Assembly: GCA_000307305.1 (NCBI GenBank)
Contig: DF158884.1
Location: forward strand, 123,278 to 187,277
Source: Enterobacteriaceae bacterium B14
Lineage (GTDB): Bacteria > Pseudomonadota > Gammaproteobacteria > Enterobacterales > Enterobacteriaceae
DNA length: 64,000 nt
Reading direction: 5' to 3'
The notes under the pieces were generated by a model that was not told the origin of the DNA, searched no databases, and worked only from the letters and a program-made list of their open reading frames with translations. The translations under genes were made by a program, and so were the position numbers. Positions 9,067 through 18,253 of the stretch are shown one piece after another. The number at the start of each line of letters is the position of its first letter. Positions within the stretch are counted from its first letter, which is position 1.

Positions 9067-9507
9067 CTATAAATAGAGTGCCATCACTATCGCATCCTCG
9101 CGCCCACCTTTGGTGGGATAGTAATTATTACGCACAGTGACTTCATTAAAGCCAAGGCTGTCGTATAACGCGATAGCACCGTGATTGGATGCCCTCACCT
9201 CTAGCCAAAGCGTCAGCACCTCTTTTTGCGCTAACGCCACGATCAGGTGATTTAGCAGATCACGAGCATAACCTTTGCGTTGATGGCTTGGGTGTATAGC
9301 AATGTTAAACAGTGTCGCCTCATCCAATACAACCTGCGTGATGGCAAAGCCCGCAAGCTGTTCGCCTTCACTGATTTTTAGATTGAGGTAGCGCTCACCC
9401 TGATTGCTGTTGAAGGTTTTTTCCGTCCACGGGAAAGCATGGCTGGCTTGTTCAATTTGAAATGCTGTCGCTAGATCGGCTGGCGTCAGGAAAGATATCT
9501 GCTTCAT
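9067..9507 (-). CDS. rimI: RimI: ribosomal protein bS18 N-terminal acetyltransferase
   Basis: 146 aa GNAT acetyltransferase that acetylates the N-terminal alanine of ribosomal protein S18. Markers: AFPWTEKTF, QVVLDEATLFNIAI, the acetyl-CoA loop HQRKGYARDLL and LWLEVRASN...ALYDSLGF. The frame is open for 27 codons upstream, but the ATG at 9507 aligns with known RimI starts. It overlaps the end of holD by 56 bp, so the two are translated from one transcript. Confidence 0.95.
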   Translation of the reverse strand: MKQISFLTPADLATAFQIEQASHAFPWTEKTFNSNQGERYLNLKISEGEQLAGFAITQVVLDEATLFNIAIHPSHQRKGYARDLLNHLIVALAQKEVLTLWLEVRASNHGAIALYDSLGFNEVTVRNNYYPTKGGREDAIVMALYL

Positions 9508-9895
9508 GATGATAGATCTGCTGCCAAAGAGCGCGTTTGGCTCCGGCATCGAGTGAGAGTTCTGAAAGCGGCGGGCTAGATAATGCAATGCCCGCCAATG
9601 ACGATGCTGCTGTATCGGTAGAGCCTAAATGCCAGCTCAGGCACTGGGTATCCGGTGGTAGCATAGCGAGCTGTTCTGGCGCTATGCAGTAGACCTGTTG
9701 TTCGGTTATCTCTAACGCATGGAAAACATCACTTAACAGCGGCGTATTCAGTGCTAGCGGCTGTGCAGAAACAATGACCAGTTTCGTCTCTGCCGGTAAG
9801 TGAACCGCGACCTCGCCTTGCAAGGCGGTCGGGCGTCGTAAGACCCACTGTGTAATGCCTAGCTGCTGTAATAGCCGATCGCGTCTTGATGACAT
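9452..9895 (-). CDS. holD: HolD: DNA polymerase III psi subunit
   Basis: 147 aa (E. coli 137). Psi bridges the clamp-loader complex to chi (HolC) and so to SSB. The conserved N-terminus RRDRLLQQLGITQWVLRRP is the chi-binding segment; the C-terminus has the typical ALWQQIYHHE...FPD. The ATG at 9895 was chosen over one 8 codons upstream because it matches the family start (MTSRRD-like) and has AAGAG at proper spacing. holD and rimI overlap by 56 bp. The gene is divergent from rsmC. Confidence 0.94.
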   Translation of the reverse strand: MSSRRDRLLQQLGITQWVLRRPTALQGEVAVHLPAETKLVIVSAQPLALNTPLLSDVFHALEITEQQVYCIAPEQLAMLPPDTQCLSWHLGSTDTAASSLAGIALSSPPLSELSLDAGAKRALWQQIYHHEADIFPDASRSSDSISN

Positions 9896-10027
9896 AGTCA
9901 CTCTTAGGGCGTGTTCCAATAGATGTTGGCTATGCTAACAAACCCAACGGATATGCGCCAACTCGTTGTACTCACAGCACCTGAGCCGTTACTTGGTCGT
10001 TAACTACACCGCCAATGACTTTGGGTA

Positions 10028-10033
10028 TATAAT
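10028..10033 (+). promoter_or_regulatory. TATAAT -10 element upstream of rsmC
   Basis: A perfect TATAAT lies 33 bp before the rsmC start; a matching -35 box at 16-18 bp spacing is not evident (TACACC is the hexamer at 17 bp). The leader would be about 25 nt. Confidence 0.4.
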
Positions 10034-10066
10034 CCCCAGCCAGATTGCTAAGGAGCCACAAAACTG

Positions 10067-11128
10067 ATGTCTGCATTTACCCCTGCCAGTGAAGTTATTA
10101 TGCGCCACAGCGATGAGTTTATCTCGCGTCGCGTACTGTTTGCCGGTGATTTACAAGATACATTGCCTTGCCAGTTTGATGCTGCCGATGTGCGTGTACA
10201 CACCAATCAATATCATCATTGGCAGGCAATTAGCCGGACTCTGGGAGAGAATGCACAGTTTGGCCTATTGGCAGATGCCAATTTTCTCAGCCAATCCGAT
10301 ACGCTGGTTTATTACTGGCCGAAGAGTAAACAAGAAGCACAATTTCAACTATTTAACCTGCTCTCTCTGCTGCCTATTGGCTGCGATATCTTCGTGGTCG
10401 GTGAAAACCGTAGCGGTGTTCGTAGTGCCGAAGCTGTGTTAGAGGATGTTGGCCCACTACAGAAAATTGATAGCGCCCGCCGTTGTGGTTTATATCACGG
10501 CCGTATTGAGAAGCGCGTTAATTTTGATGCCTCAGCATGGTGGAATGAGTACGACTGCGAAGGTGTTCAGATCAAAGCTCTGCCCAGCGTTTTCAGCCGC
10601 GATGGTCTAGATGTCGGCAGCCAGCTGCTGCTGGACTCTCTGGAAGAGGGAGTTATCGTGCAGGGTGATGTGTTGGATGTCGGTTGTGGCGCAGGCGTTT
10701 TGGCTGCCACACTGGCGAAACGCTACCCTAAAATCACGTCACTGACATTGAGCGATGTTAATGCCGCAGCACTGGAGTCTAGCCGCGCTACGCTGGCAGC
10801 AAACGATATTAAAGGCACCGTGATTGCCAGTGATGTCTATTCTGACATTCAAGGGCGCTTTAATCTGATTATCTCTAATCCGCCGTTCCACGATGGGTTG
10901 CAAACCAGCCTGAGCGCAGCAGAAGCGTTGATTCGCAGCGCGAAAAACCATCTGCATATGGGGGGGAAACTACGCATTGTTGCTAACGCCTTCCTACCTT
11001 ATCCCGATTGGTTAGATGCCACGTTCGGCAACCATGAGGTGATTGCTCAAACTGGGCGTTTTAAGGTTTATCAGGCCGTGTTTACTCGCCCTACCAGCCC
11101 AGATAAAAAGAAAAAATCTAAGCGCTAG
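10067..11128 (+). CDS. rsmC: RsmC: 16S rRNA m2G1207 methyltransferase
   Basis: 353 aa (E. coli 343). Two tandem Rossmann domains: an inactive N-terminal one (about 1-170) and the catalytic C-terminal one with SAM motif DVGCGAG at 204-210 and the guanine-N2 catalytic motif NPPFHD at 271-276. It methylates G1207 of 16S rRNA in the 30S subunit. ATG start with AAGGAG 11 nt upstream. The last residues (KKKKSKR) form a basic tail slightly longer than in E. coli. A hairpin follows the stop. Confidence 0.96.
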   Translation: MSAFTPASEVIMRHSDEFISRRVLFAGDLQDTLPCQFDAADVRVHTNQYHHWQAISRTLGENAQFGLLADANFLSQSDTLVYYWPKSKQEAQFQLFNLLSLLPIGCDIFVVGENRSGVRSAEAVLEDVGPLQKIDSARRCGLYHGRIEKRVNFDASAWWNEYDCEGVQIKALPSVFSRDGLDVGSQLLLDSLEEGVIVQGDVLDVGCGAGVLAATLAKRYPKITSLTLSDVNAAALESSRATLAANDIKGTVIASDVYSDIQGRFNLIISNPPFHDGLQTSLSAAEALIRSAKNHLHMGGKLRIVANAFLPYPDWLDATFGNHEVIAQTGRFKVYQAVFTRPTSPDKKKKSKR

Positions 11129-11136
11129 TCCCTTTC

Positions 11137-11166
11137 AACCCGTGCTTCAACGTCGCAGCACGGGTT
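11137..11166 (+). terminator. Hairpin after rsmC
   Basis: AACCCGTGCT (11137-11146) and AGCACGGGTT (11157-11166) form a perfect 10-bp stem with a 10-nt loop, 9 nt past the rsmC stop. No T-run follows (GCGAGTCTC), so it may act as a 3'-end stabiliser or a Rho-assisted stop rather than a classic terminator. Confidence 0.5.
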
Positions 11167-11244
11167 GCGAGTCTCACCGATGATTTCACAAGATGCGCAT
11201 ATGCCGTTTTTTCCAACAAACACCGAGGCTTTAGGAGAAAATGA

Positions 11245-11272
11245 TTGACGCTATCACTAAAAGCTCTAGAAT
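11245..11272 (+). promoter_or_regulatory. Promoter of the tandem tRNA-Leu genes
   Basis: TTGACG (11245-11250), a 16-bp spacer and TAGAAT (11267-11272) lie about 45 bp before the first tRNA. A GC-rich stretch (TCGGCTCCG) follows, resembling the discriminator of stringently controlled stable-RNA promoters. Both tRNAs are probably made from this promoter as one precursor. Confidence 0.7.
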
Positions 11273-11317
11273 TCGGCTCCGTGGTGATGTTGCTTTTATG
11301 AGTAACGTTTCTGGATT

Positions 11318-11404
11318 GCGAAGGTGGCGGAATTGGTAGACGCGCTAGCTTCAGGTGTTAGTGTTCTTACGGACGTGAGGGTTCAAGTCCCTCTCTTCGC
11401 ACCA
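11318..11404 (+). tRNA. tRNA-Leu (CAG), copy 1
   Basis: 87 nt with encoded CCA. The acceptor stem is GCGAAGG paired with TCTTCGC (last pair G-T), discriminator A. The anticodon loop TTCAGGT gives CAG between stem arms CTAGC and GTTAG. The long class II variable arm (GTTCTTACGGACGTGAG) is typical of leucine tRNA, and the T stem is GAGGG/CCCTC. E. coli has the same isoacceptor as tandem leuVPQ in this chromosomal neighbourhood. Confidence 0.97.
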
Positions 11405-11458
11405 AATCACCATGCTGTTCTGAATATCGTTCTAGTATTTAAAAGAGTTTCTCTCTGT

Positions 11459-11545
11459 GCGAAGGTGGCGGAATTGGTAGACGCGCTAGCTTCAGGTGTT
11501 AGTGTTCTCACGGACGTGAGGGTTCAAGTCCCTCTCTTCGCACCA
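11459..11545 (+). tRNA. tRNA-Leu (CAG), copy 2
   Basis: 87 nt with encoded CCA, identical to copy 1 except one base in the variable arm (CTCACGG instead of CTTACGG), which converts a weaker pair in that arm to a Watson-Crick pair. Spacer to copy 1 is 54 nt. Same CAG anticodon. Confidence 0.97.
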
Positions 11546-11649
11546 CTGAGAAGTTTTCTTTCTGCTTTCTCTATCTCTGCTATTTCAATCCGTTCACTGT
11601 AGAAATTACATCTTATTCAACGCTATTTGCTAAACAGTTGGCATAAAAA

Positions 11650-11685
11650 AACCCGGCATAGCGATCGATAATCACTCCGGGTTTA
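11650..11685 (-). terminator. Terminator after sspB (possibly bidirectional)
   Basis: AAACCCGG (11650-11657) pairs with CCGGGTTT (11678-11685) across a 20-nt loop. On the minus strand the stem is followed by a run of seven T (CCGGGTTTTTTTATG), a good intrinsic terminator for sspAB. On the plus strand GGGTTTATTAC gives a weaker tail that could end the tRNA transcript. Confidence 0.7.
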
Positions 11686-11709
11686 TTACTAAGACTGTGA
11701 CCTGAAGGT

Positions 11710-12225
11710 TTACTTTACAACGCGAAGAGCTGGACGACCGCGAGGCGGTTTCGGTGGCTCATCATTACCGTTGTCATCGTTTTGTTCAGCGTCGGTTTCC
11801 ACTTCAACTAAAGAGAATGGAGATTCAGTCTCACCCTCTTTTTTATCCGCACTGTCTGTGCTCTCTGCATCTGGCAGTACCAACGTACCCTCTTCATAAG
11901 CAGGTTCAGGCTCAAACATCGTACCCTCACCGTTCTCACGAGCATAGATGGCTACCACAGCATAAAGTGGAACGTAAACTTGTCGAGGTGAACCGCTAAA
12001 GCGAGCGTTAAAGCTCACTTCTTCGTTACCCAGTTCTAAATTTCCTACTGCTCTTGGCGCGATATTCAAAATAATCTGGCCATCCCGGGCAAATTCCATC
12101 GGAACCTGAACGCCGGGAAGTGTCACGTCAACAACCAAATGCGGTGTTAACTGATTGTCGAGTAACCAATCATAGAACGCCCTTAGAAGATAGGGGCGGC
12201 GTGGTGACATTTCAGGCTGATCCAT
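11710..12225 (-). CDS. sspB: SspB: ClpXP adaptor protein
   Basis: 171 aa (E. coli 165). The Sm-like fold domain spans about 1-112 (SPRRPYLLRAFYDWLLDNQLTPH... to ARENGEGTMFEPE). It binds the ssrA degradation tag. A variable acidic linker (about 115-155) follows, then the C-terminal ClpX-docking tail GRPALRVVK. SspB tethers ssrA-tagged proteins and the RseA fragment to ClpXP; the latter is made by DegS, also in this window. ATG start 5 nt after the sspA stop, so one operon. Confidence 0.97.
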   Translation of the reverse strand: MDQPEMSPRRPYLLRAFYDWLLDNQLTPHLVVDVTLPGVQVPMEFARDGQIILNIAPRAVGNLELGNEEVSFNARFSGSPRQVYVPLYAVVAIYARENGEGTMFEPEPAYEEGTLVLPDAESTDSADKKEGETESPFSLVEVETDAEQNDDNGNDEPPKPPRGRPALRVVK

Positions 12226-12230
12226 AAAAC

Positions 12231-12872
12231 TTAGCCCCTAGTCTGTAAACGCATTTCACGTTCAGTTTCAGTCAGGGAAGCCAAGAAGGCATCACGTTCA
12301 AATACACGAGTCATATAGCCTTTCAGCTCTTTAGAGCCTGCGCCAGACAGTTCGATACCCAGTTGCGGTAACCGCCATAACAGCGGAGCCAAATAGCAAT
12401 CAACTAGGCTGAATTCATCACTCATGAAATAAGGTTTTTGAGTAAATACCGGCGCGATAGCCAGTAACTCTTCACGCAATTGCTTACGAGCTGCATCAGC
12501 TTCTGCCGCACTACCTGATTCCACTTTAAACAGCAGAGTGTACCAATCGTTTTCAATGCGGTGCATCATCAGGCGGCTTTCACCACGCGCAACCGGATAA
12601 ACAGGCATTAAAGGAGGATGTGGGAAACGCTCATCCAGATACTCCATGATGATACGGGACTCATATAACGTCAGTTCGCGATCGACCAGTGTTGGAACCG
12701 TGCGATACGGATTGAGGTCAATCAGATCCTGTGGCAGGTTATCCTTTTCGACCTGCTCAATCTCGACGCTAACACCCTTCTCAGCCAGAACGATGCGTAC
12801 CTGATGGCTGAAAATGTCGGTCGAACCGGAAAACAGCGTCATCACCGAACGTTTGTTGGCAGCGACAGCCAT
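12231..12872 (-). CDS. sspA: SspA: stringent starvation protein A
   Basis: 213 aa, glutathione-S-transferase fold without GST activity; binds RNA polymerase and helps stationary-phase survival and acid tolerance by lowering H-NS. The N-terminus AVAANKRSVMTLFSG and the surface motif PHPPLMPVYPVARG around 84-97, needed for polymerase binding in E. coli SspA, are present. The start is the ATG at 12872 with GGAGGT 5 nt upstream. A TTG four codons earlier overlaps that ribosome-binding site and was rejected. Confidence 0.97.
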   Translation of the reverse strand: MAVAANKRSVMTLFSGSTDIFSHQVRIVLAEKGVSVEIEQVEKDNLPQDLIDLNPYRTVPTLVDRELTLYESRIIMEYLDERFPHPPLMPVYPVARGESRLMMHRIENDWYTLLFKVESGSAAEADAARKQLREELLAIAPVFTQKPYFMSDEFSLVDCYLAPLLWRLPQLGIELSGAGSKELKGYMTRVFERDAFLASLTETEREMRLQTRG

Positions 12873-13178
12873 GAAAACCTCCAAGTTTATCCAGAAATTA
12901 CACGGACGCAGCGGGATGCTACGATCCAGACTATTATTTGAACTTACCCAATGAAGCTATTGAGATAGATTCTTGGTATCGGGGAGTGTGACCAGTTAGC
13001 CTAACCACTTAAAACTGCTGCTATAGAAGCAACATACAGAGTTCAGGGTAAACGGGCACAAAAGTGGGTGATAGTGTACCAGATTTTGAATACTTTGAGC
13101 AGGGAGAGGTGCATATTTAATCAGGAGAAGACAGGCAATCTGATATAAATCAATTAGTTACAACAATTAAACTTATAA
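12873..13178. other. Intergenic region upstream of sspA
   Basis: About 300 bp between the sspA start and the rpsI terminator. It should hold the sspA promoter (minus strand), but several AT-rich hexamers compete and I cannot pick one. No open frame, tRNA or strong hairpin seen. Confidence 0.5.
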
Positions 13179-13204
13179 AAAAAGCCCGGTAAACCGGGCT
13201 TTTT
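13179..13204 (-). terminator. Intrinsic terminator of rplM-rpsI
   Basis: AAAGCCCGG TAAA CCGGGCTTT: a GC-rich stem with a 4-nt loop flanked by A and T runs. On the minus strand the stem is followed by TTTTTTTATAAG. It lies 35 nt past the rpsI stop. Confidence 0.9.
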
Positions 13205-13238
13205 AGCATTATTAGCTCGCTGCCAAAGTAGCAAACAA

Positions 13239-13634
<396 letters not shown>

Positions 13635-13646
13635 CTATAATCCCGA

Positions 13647-14272
<626 letters not shown>

Positions 14273-14458
14273 CCTGTTTTTTTGAAATTAATGTGTGATG
14301 AGAAAAGCATGGCAGATTACGCGGAAAATAGCGACTCACGGGTCTCTGTCAGAGGCTGATTTTTTTGCAATTTCACACCGTTTATCTCTTCCCCTCTACT
14401 TTGCAGATACTCAACGATATTCTCTGAAAAGCACGCATCCCCCCATCAAGATAATTTA

Positions 14459-15235
14459 TCACTGACGCAGACAAACCTGAGGCATTCCGCCGTTTTCTGG
14501 GTGTTCACACACACATAAATCGGCCTGATACCAACGCGTCAATAATTCCGTATTGAGGACATTTTTCGGCGTCCCTGATGCCACCAGCGTACCTTGATGA
14601 AGCAGTAAAACTTTGTCAGCGTATAGCGCTGCCAGATTCAGGTCATGCAGCACAGTGCACACAGAAAACGGGGCATCTCTTGTCATCTTTTTCAGCAATC
14701 GTAGGGTTTGTTGCTGGTGATAAAGATCGAGGGCCGATGTAGGCTCATCAAGAAACAGATATCGCTGCTTTGGCGAAGAGTCCCAAAGTTGAGCTATCAA
14801 CCGAGCAAGTTGAACACGCTGCTTTTCTCCCCCCGATAACTGGTTGTAATGGCGGTTAAGCAACGTGCCGCACTCCGTAATTTCAACAGCGCTTTCTATC
14901 GCTTGCTGGTTCGATTTGTGGCTACCGTAAGGCGCCCGCCCCATCGCAATCACATCACGCACGCTAAACGGGAATGAAAGCCCACTCTGCTGATTCATCA
15001 CCCCACGAACCTTGGCCAGTTCCAAATGCGGCCATTGGGACAAGCTGCGTTCTTGCAGTGTGCATGTGCCGCTATCCGGTGGCAGATATCCCGTTAACAT
15101 GCGTAACAACGTGGATTTACCCGCACCATTCGGCCCAATAATCGTGACCAACTCACCGGGGATCAGGTCTAGCGAAACATTGTTAATAATATTCCGGTTT
15201 AACCGACGATAAGTCAGATTTTCAGCTCTGAGCAT
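14459..15235 (-). CDS. hmuV: HmuV: haem ABC transporter ATPase
   Basis: 258 aa ABC ATPase energising haem import across the inner membrane. Walker [10 protein letters not shown] is at 34-42, with signature LSGGEKQR, Walker [13 protein letters not shown] and the switch histidine in VLHDLNLA. Two ATGs occur; the one at 15235 is chosen because GGAGG sits 5 nt before it (the ribosome-binding site includes the first ATG). It overlaps the hmuU stop by 14 bp. Last gene of hemP-hmuRSTUV; closest in form to Yersinia HmuV. Confidence 0.95.
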   Translation of the reverse strand: MLRAENLTYRRLNRNIINNVSLDLIPGELVTIIGPNGAGKSTLLRMLTGYLPPDSGTCTLQERSLSQWPHLELAKVRGVMNQQSGLSFPFSVRDVIAMGRAPYGSHKSNQQAIESAVEITECGTLLNRHYNQLSGGEKQRVQLARLIAQLWDSSPKQRYLFLDEPTSALDLYHQQQTLRLLKKMTRDAPFSVCTVLHDLNLAALYADKVLLLHQGTLVASGTPKNVLNTELLTRWYQADLCVCEHPENGGMPQVCLRQ

Positions 15236-16232
15236 GGCTTCCTCCATTCTGGCGCAATATCAACCATAAGAAGTAAGGCCCACCCAGTAAGCTGGTGAGT
15301 AGCCCTACGGGGATTTCAGCCGGAGCCGCCAATGTACGCGCCAGCGTGTCAGCTATCAGCAGTAAGCAAGCTCCGCCTAACACTGAACCGGGCAATAACC
15401 AGCGGTGATCGGGGCCAAGCTGTAACCGAATTAAATGAGGGATAACTAAGCCGATAAAACCAATAGCACCGCTCATCGCCACCGCAGTACCCACTAATAA
15501 CGCACTCAGCAATAATAACCGGCGCTTAACAGACTCGACATTAACGCCCAGATAATGCGCCTCCTCATCTCCCAGCTGTAGTAGGTTGAGCAGACGGGAT
15601 AACCTGAGGCAGACAATAACCGCCGGAATGATCAGCGATGCCGCAATCGCTAAGGTAGGCCACTGAGCTTGACCTAAGCTTCCCATACTCCACAGGGAGA
15701 ACTGCCGAAGCTGTTGATCGTCACTGACATAACTGAGAACACCAATCGCCGCCCCCGCCAATGCATTAATAGCAATACCCGCTAGCAATAGGCGAGTCAG
15801 ATTACCGTGCCCTCGTTGGCTAAGGGCATAGAGCAAAGCACAGACCGCAATACTGCCGATAAACGCCGCCAGCGTGTGGCCATAAAGCGCCAACACCGCA
15901 GGCAGAGGCAATGGCAGCAAAATTGCCAACGCCACACACAGCGCTGCACCTGTGCTAATCCCCAACAATCCGGGGTCAGCCAGAGGATTACGAAATAACC
16001 CCTGCATCACTGCACCAGACACCGCCAACGCCGCACCGATTAATACCGCTAACAACACTCTGGGCAGACGAATATGCAACCAGATATTCCAGTCTCCCTC
16101 ATCGAGGGACTGGGTCAATAGGGTATAAAAAGATAATCTCACTGGGCCAAGATTGGCGGCACTCAATGTGAGCACCACCAGCAGGAGTGACATCATCACT
16201 AACCAGCTACGCGGCGAAAGACGGATGTTCAT
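15222..16232 (-). CDS. hmuU: HmuU: haem ABC transporter permease
   Basis: 336 aa FecCD/BtuC-type permease with about ten membrane helices. Typical motifs are [37 protein letters not shown] near 54-90 and [15 protein letters not shown] near 255-269. Pairs with HmuV and receives haem from HmuT. Start ATG shares one base with the hmuT stop (TGATG), so translation is coupled. Confidence 0.95.
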   Translation of the reverse strand: MNIRLSPRSWLVMMSLLLVVLTLSAANLGPVRLSFYTLLTQSLDEGDWNIWLHIRLPRVLLAVLIGAALAVSGAVMQGLFRNPLADPGLLGISTGAALCVALAILLPLPLPAVLALYGHTLAAFIGSIAVCALLYALSQRGHGNLTRLLLAGIAINALAGAAIGVLSYVSDDQQLRQFSLWSMGSLGQAQWPTLAIAASLIIPAVIVCLRLSRLLNLLQLGDEEAHYLGVNVESVKRRLLLLSALLVGTAVAMSGAIGFIGLVIPHLIRLQLGPDHRWLLPGSVLGGACLLLIADTLARTLAAPAEIPVGLLTSLLGGPYFLWLILRQNGGSHAQS

Positions 16233-17062
16233 CAGTGGCTCTCTTCCAGCGCTTTATGCAGGCTTGATACCACTTCCGGCGTTTTTAAGGTGAATCCGAG
16301 CAAAGCTAAGTCATCGACCACCAGGAAACGCTTATTTTTTCCTGCCGGGGTCTGGCTGATACCCGGCAACTGCCAGATTTTCTCTTTTCCACCCATCGCC
16401 TCAAAACCCGCTGTCGTTAACAGTAAGAGTTCAGGCGCAGCCGCAATAATCCCTTCCTGAGATAGCGGGCGATATTTTTTGAACCCTTGCATAGCGTTAG
16501 TTCCACCCGCAAAGCCGATAATGGCATCCGCTGCGGTATTCTGCCCTGCCGCCATCGGTGTTGTTCCGCTGTAGTTCATCACAAACAGCACTTTCGTCGA
16601 GAGCTTGTTTTTCGGCATTGCCGCGACTTGCTGCTCATAATTAGCGATCAGTTTTTTACCCTCGTCTTCTTTCCCTAAAGCCTGTGCAATCGCACTGATT
16701 TTCTTCGGTACCGTCTCTAACGCGGGCAATCCTGGAACAGAGACCACGTTGATGCCGCTGTTTTTCACCTGCTCTAACGCCAGAGCAGGTAAAGACTGGT
16801 CGCTAGCTAACACGAGCGTTGGCTTAAGTGACAAAATGCCTTCGGCATTTAGCTGACGCATATAGCCAATATCAGGAAGCGATTTAACCGCCTCTGGATA
16901 GGTGCTGGTAGAGTCTCGCCCGACAAGCTCTGCTTCAGCATGTAAGGCATAGATGATTTCAGTAACATCACCGCCAATGCTGACTATCCGCCCATTCGCT
17001 TGGGCGGAAAGGGAAAACAGGGCGCAGAGCATAATCACCCCACGCTTGATGGATACATTCAT
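16232..17062 (-). CDS. hmuT: HmuT: periplasmic haem-binding protein
   Basis: 276 aa. N-terminal signal peptide (MLCALFSLSAQA) ends near residue 23, then a class III periplasmic-binding fold: RIVSIGGDVTEIIYALHAEAELVGRDSTSTYPE..., LPDIGYMRQL and a C-terminal DDLALLGF. It shuttles haem from the receptor to HmuUV. The tyrosine in STSTYPE corresponds to the haem-ligand region of this family. The ATG at 17062 overlaps the hmuS stop (ATGA). The frame is open 16 codons upstream inside hmuS, but the signal peptide fits the internal start. Confidence 0.95.
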   Translation of the reverse strand: MNVSIKRGVIMLCALFSLSAQANGRIVSIGGDVTEIIYALHAEAELVGRDSTSTYPEAVKSLPDIGYMRQLNAEGILSLKPTLVLASDQSLPALALEQVKNSGINVVSVPGLPALETVPKKISAIAQALGKEDEGKKLIANYEQQVAAMPKNKLSTKVLFVMNYSGTTPMAAGQNTAADAIIGFAGGTNAMQGFKKYRPLSQEGIIAAAPELLLLTTAGFEAMGGKEKIWQLPGISQTPAGKNKRFLVVDDLALLGFTLKTPEVVSSLHKALEESH

Positions 17063-18102
17063 GCAGGCACCGTTTGTTGTTGCAATAAGAGTTCGATTTG
17101 GTCGCGCCACTTTTGCTGCTCTGGCTGGCCTTCAGTGCGCTGACCATAGAGCTGCGCAATTTGGGTGCCATCTTGTGAGAACAACTCAAGGCTGGTGACA
17201 AAGCCATTACCTGTTGGTTTACGGGTGATCCAGCTCTCAACAATGTCGGTTTCGATAAGGTGCAGAACAAACTTTCTATTAAAGATATTGATCCACTCTT
17301 CATGAGGGACAATTTTCTCAATTTTCCCTGTAAAGATCTGGACACAACCACGGTTACCCACAAACACCATAATGTCGTTGGCATCCTCTTTTGCCATATG
17401 CAGAATCTGTTTCAGCGCTTGGTTATCAACACGTTGAGCCAAATCATCACCTACAGCCTGGAAAGCCTGTTGGCGGCTCATATCGTACTTGCGCAGCAAC
17501 GTGAAAAATTGGTGAACGTCGGTCATTGCACGCCATTCGCTGTCGATAGTGTTGTTATCAACGCCTAAGTCTTTATTTGCCGAAACGGGTTCACGAGCTT
17601 GGATTTCAAGCGCCGGGTTATCTTGCTGGGTAAAGGCCGCGATGACGTCATTCCAAGCGTCCATATCCGTATTTTCGGTGGTATAGACTTTATGTACTGC
17701 ATCGCCATAACCATCAAAGAATTGGATACTGTGGCGGGTACCGCGCTTGCTCTCTTCGGTTAATGAAAAAACGCTGTGCCACTGGTTCAAGAACAGACGT
17801 AAATCCAACTCATAAGGGTTCAGTATCAAACCAGCATGACCGCTAAGGTGCTGGTTTTGATAGCTTCCCACATGTTCATGAACCGCATGTTCATTGCGGG
17901 TAATCGCTTTGGCCTCGCCAATACTCTCCAGTGCGGCGAGTAATGCTTTGACATCATCTTTTAACCGAATAGCGTCCTGACCCACGCGAGCATGTAGAAG
18001 CTCCGCTTCGCTAATATTCAGTACCTTTGCTAAATCCCTTGCGTATTTTTCAGGATGTTGTTGTTTGGCCTGTAAATAATCTTGGTACAGAGATATCGTC
18101 AT
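17059..18102 (-). CDS. hmuS: HmuS/HemS: cytoplasmic haem-binding/degrading protein
   Basis: 347 aa (Yersinia HemS about 345) with the two tandem HemS/ChuX repeats: N-terminal half about 35-165 and C-terminal half about 190-340. H197 in AMTDVHQFF corresponds to the axial haem ligand of HemS (His196). It takes haem from the importer and in several species degrades it. ATG start with AGGAA 8 nt upstream. It is 151 bp downstream of hmuR, with a hairpin in the gap, and overlaps hmuT by 4 bp. Confidence 0.95.
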   Translation of the reverse strand: MTISLYQDYLQAKQQHPEKYARDLAKVLNISEAELLHARVGQDAIRLKDDVKALLAALESIGEAKAITRNEHAVHEHVGSYQNQHLSGHAGLILNPYELDLRLFLNQWHSVFSLTEESKRGTRHSIQFFDGYGDAVHKVYTTENTDMDAWNDVIAAFTQQDNPALEIQAREPVSANKDLGVDNNTIDSEWRAMTDVHQFFTLLRKYDMSRQQAFQAVGDDLAQRVDNQALKQILHMAKEDANDIMVFVGNRGCVQIFTGKIEKIVPHEEWINIFNRKFVLHLIETDIVESWITRKPTGNGFVTSLELFSQDGTQIAQLYGQRTEGQPEQQKWRDQIELLLQQQTVPA

Positions 18103-18128
18103 TTTTTATTCCTGTCAGAGTGATACTT

Positions 18129-18148
18129 CCCCAGCCTTCTGGCTGGGG
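18129..18148 (-). other. GC-rich hairpin between hmuR and hmuS
   Basis: CCCCAGCC TTCT GGCTGGGG, a perfect 8-bp stem with tetraloop, 26 nt before the hmuS start. No T-run follows on the minus strand (AAGTATC). It may protect the 3' end of the hmuR message or lower read-through into the transport genes, giving more receptor than transporter. Confidence 0.65.
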
Positions 18149-18253
18149 TATTAAGAAAAGATGACCCCAGTGATACTTGAAGTTGCTTCTGTGTTGACTT
18201 TCATGCCCAAAATAACTGTCTATTTTTTTAGCAACTGATTTTAAGTATAGGTA

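Noticed and set aside
11324..11602. 92-codon open frame with a duplicated peptide (AELVDALASGVSVLTDVRVQVPLFAP twice in part)
   Set aside because: The frame simply reads through the two tandem tRNA-Leu genes; the repeat comes from the tRNAs, not from a protein.
14341..14376. CTCTGTCAGAG followed by seven T, looking like a plus-strand terminator
   Set aside because: The stem is only about four pairs with a tiny loop, and no plus-strand gene lies upstream.
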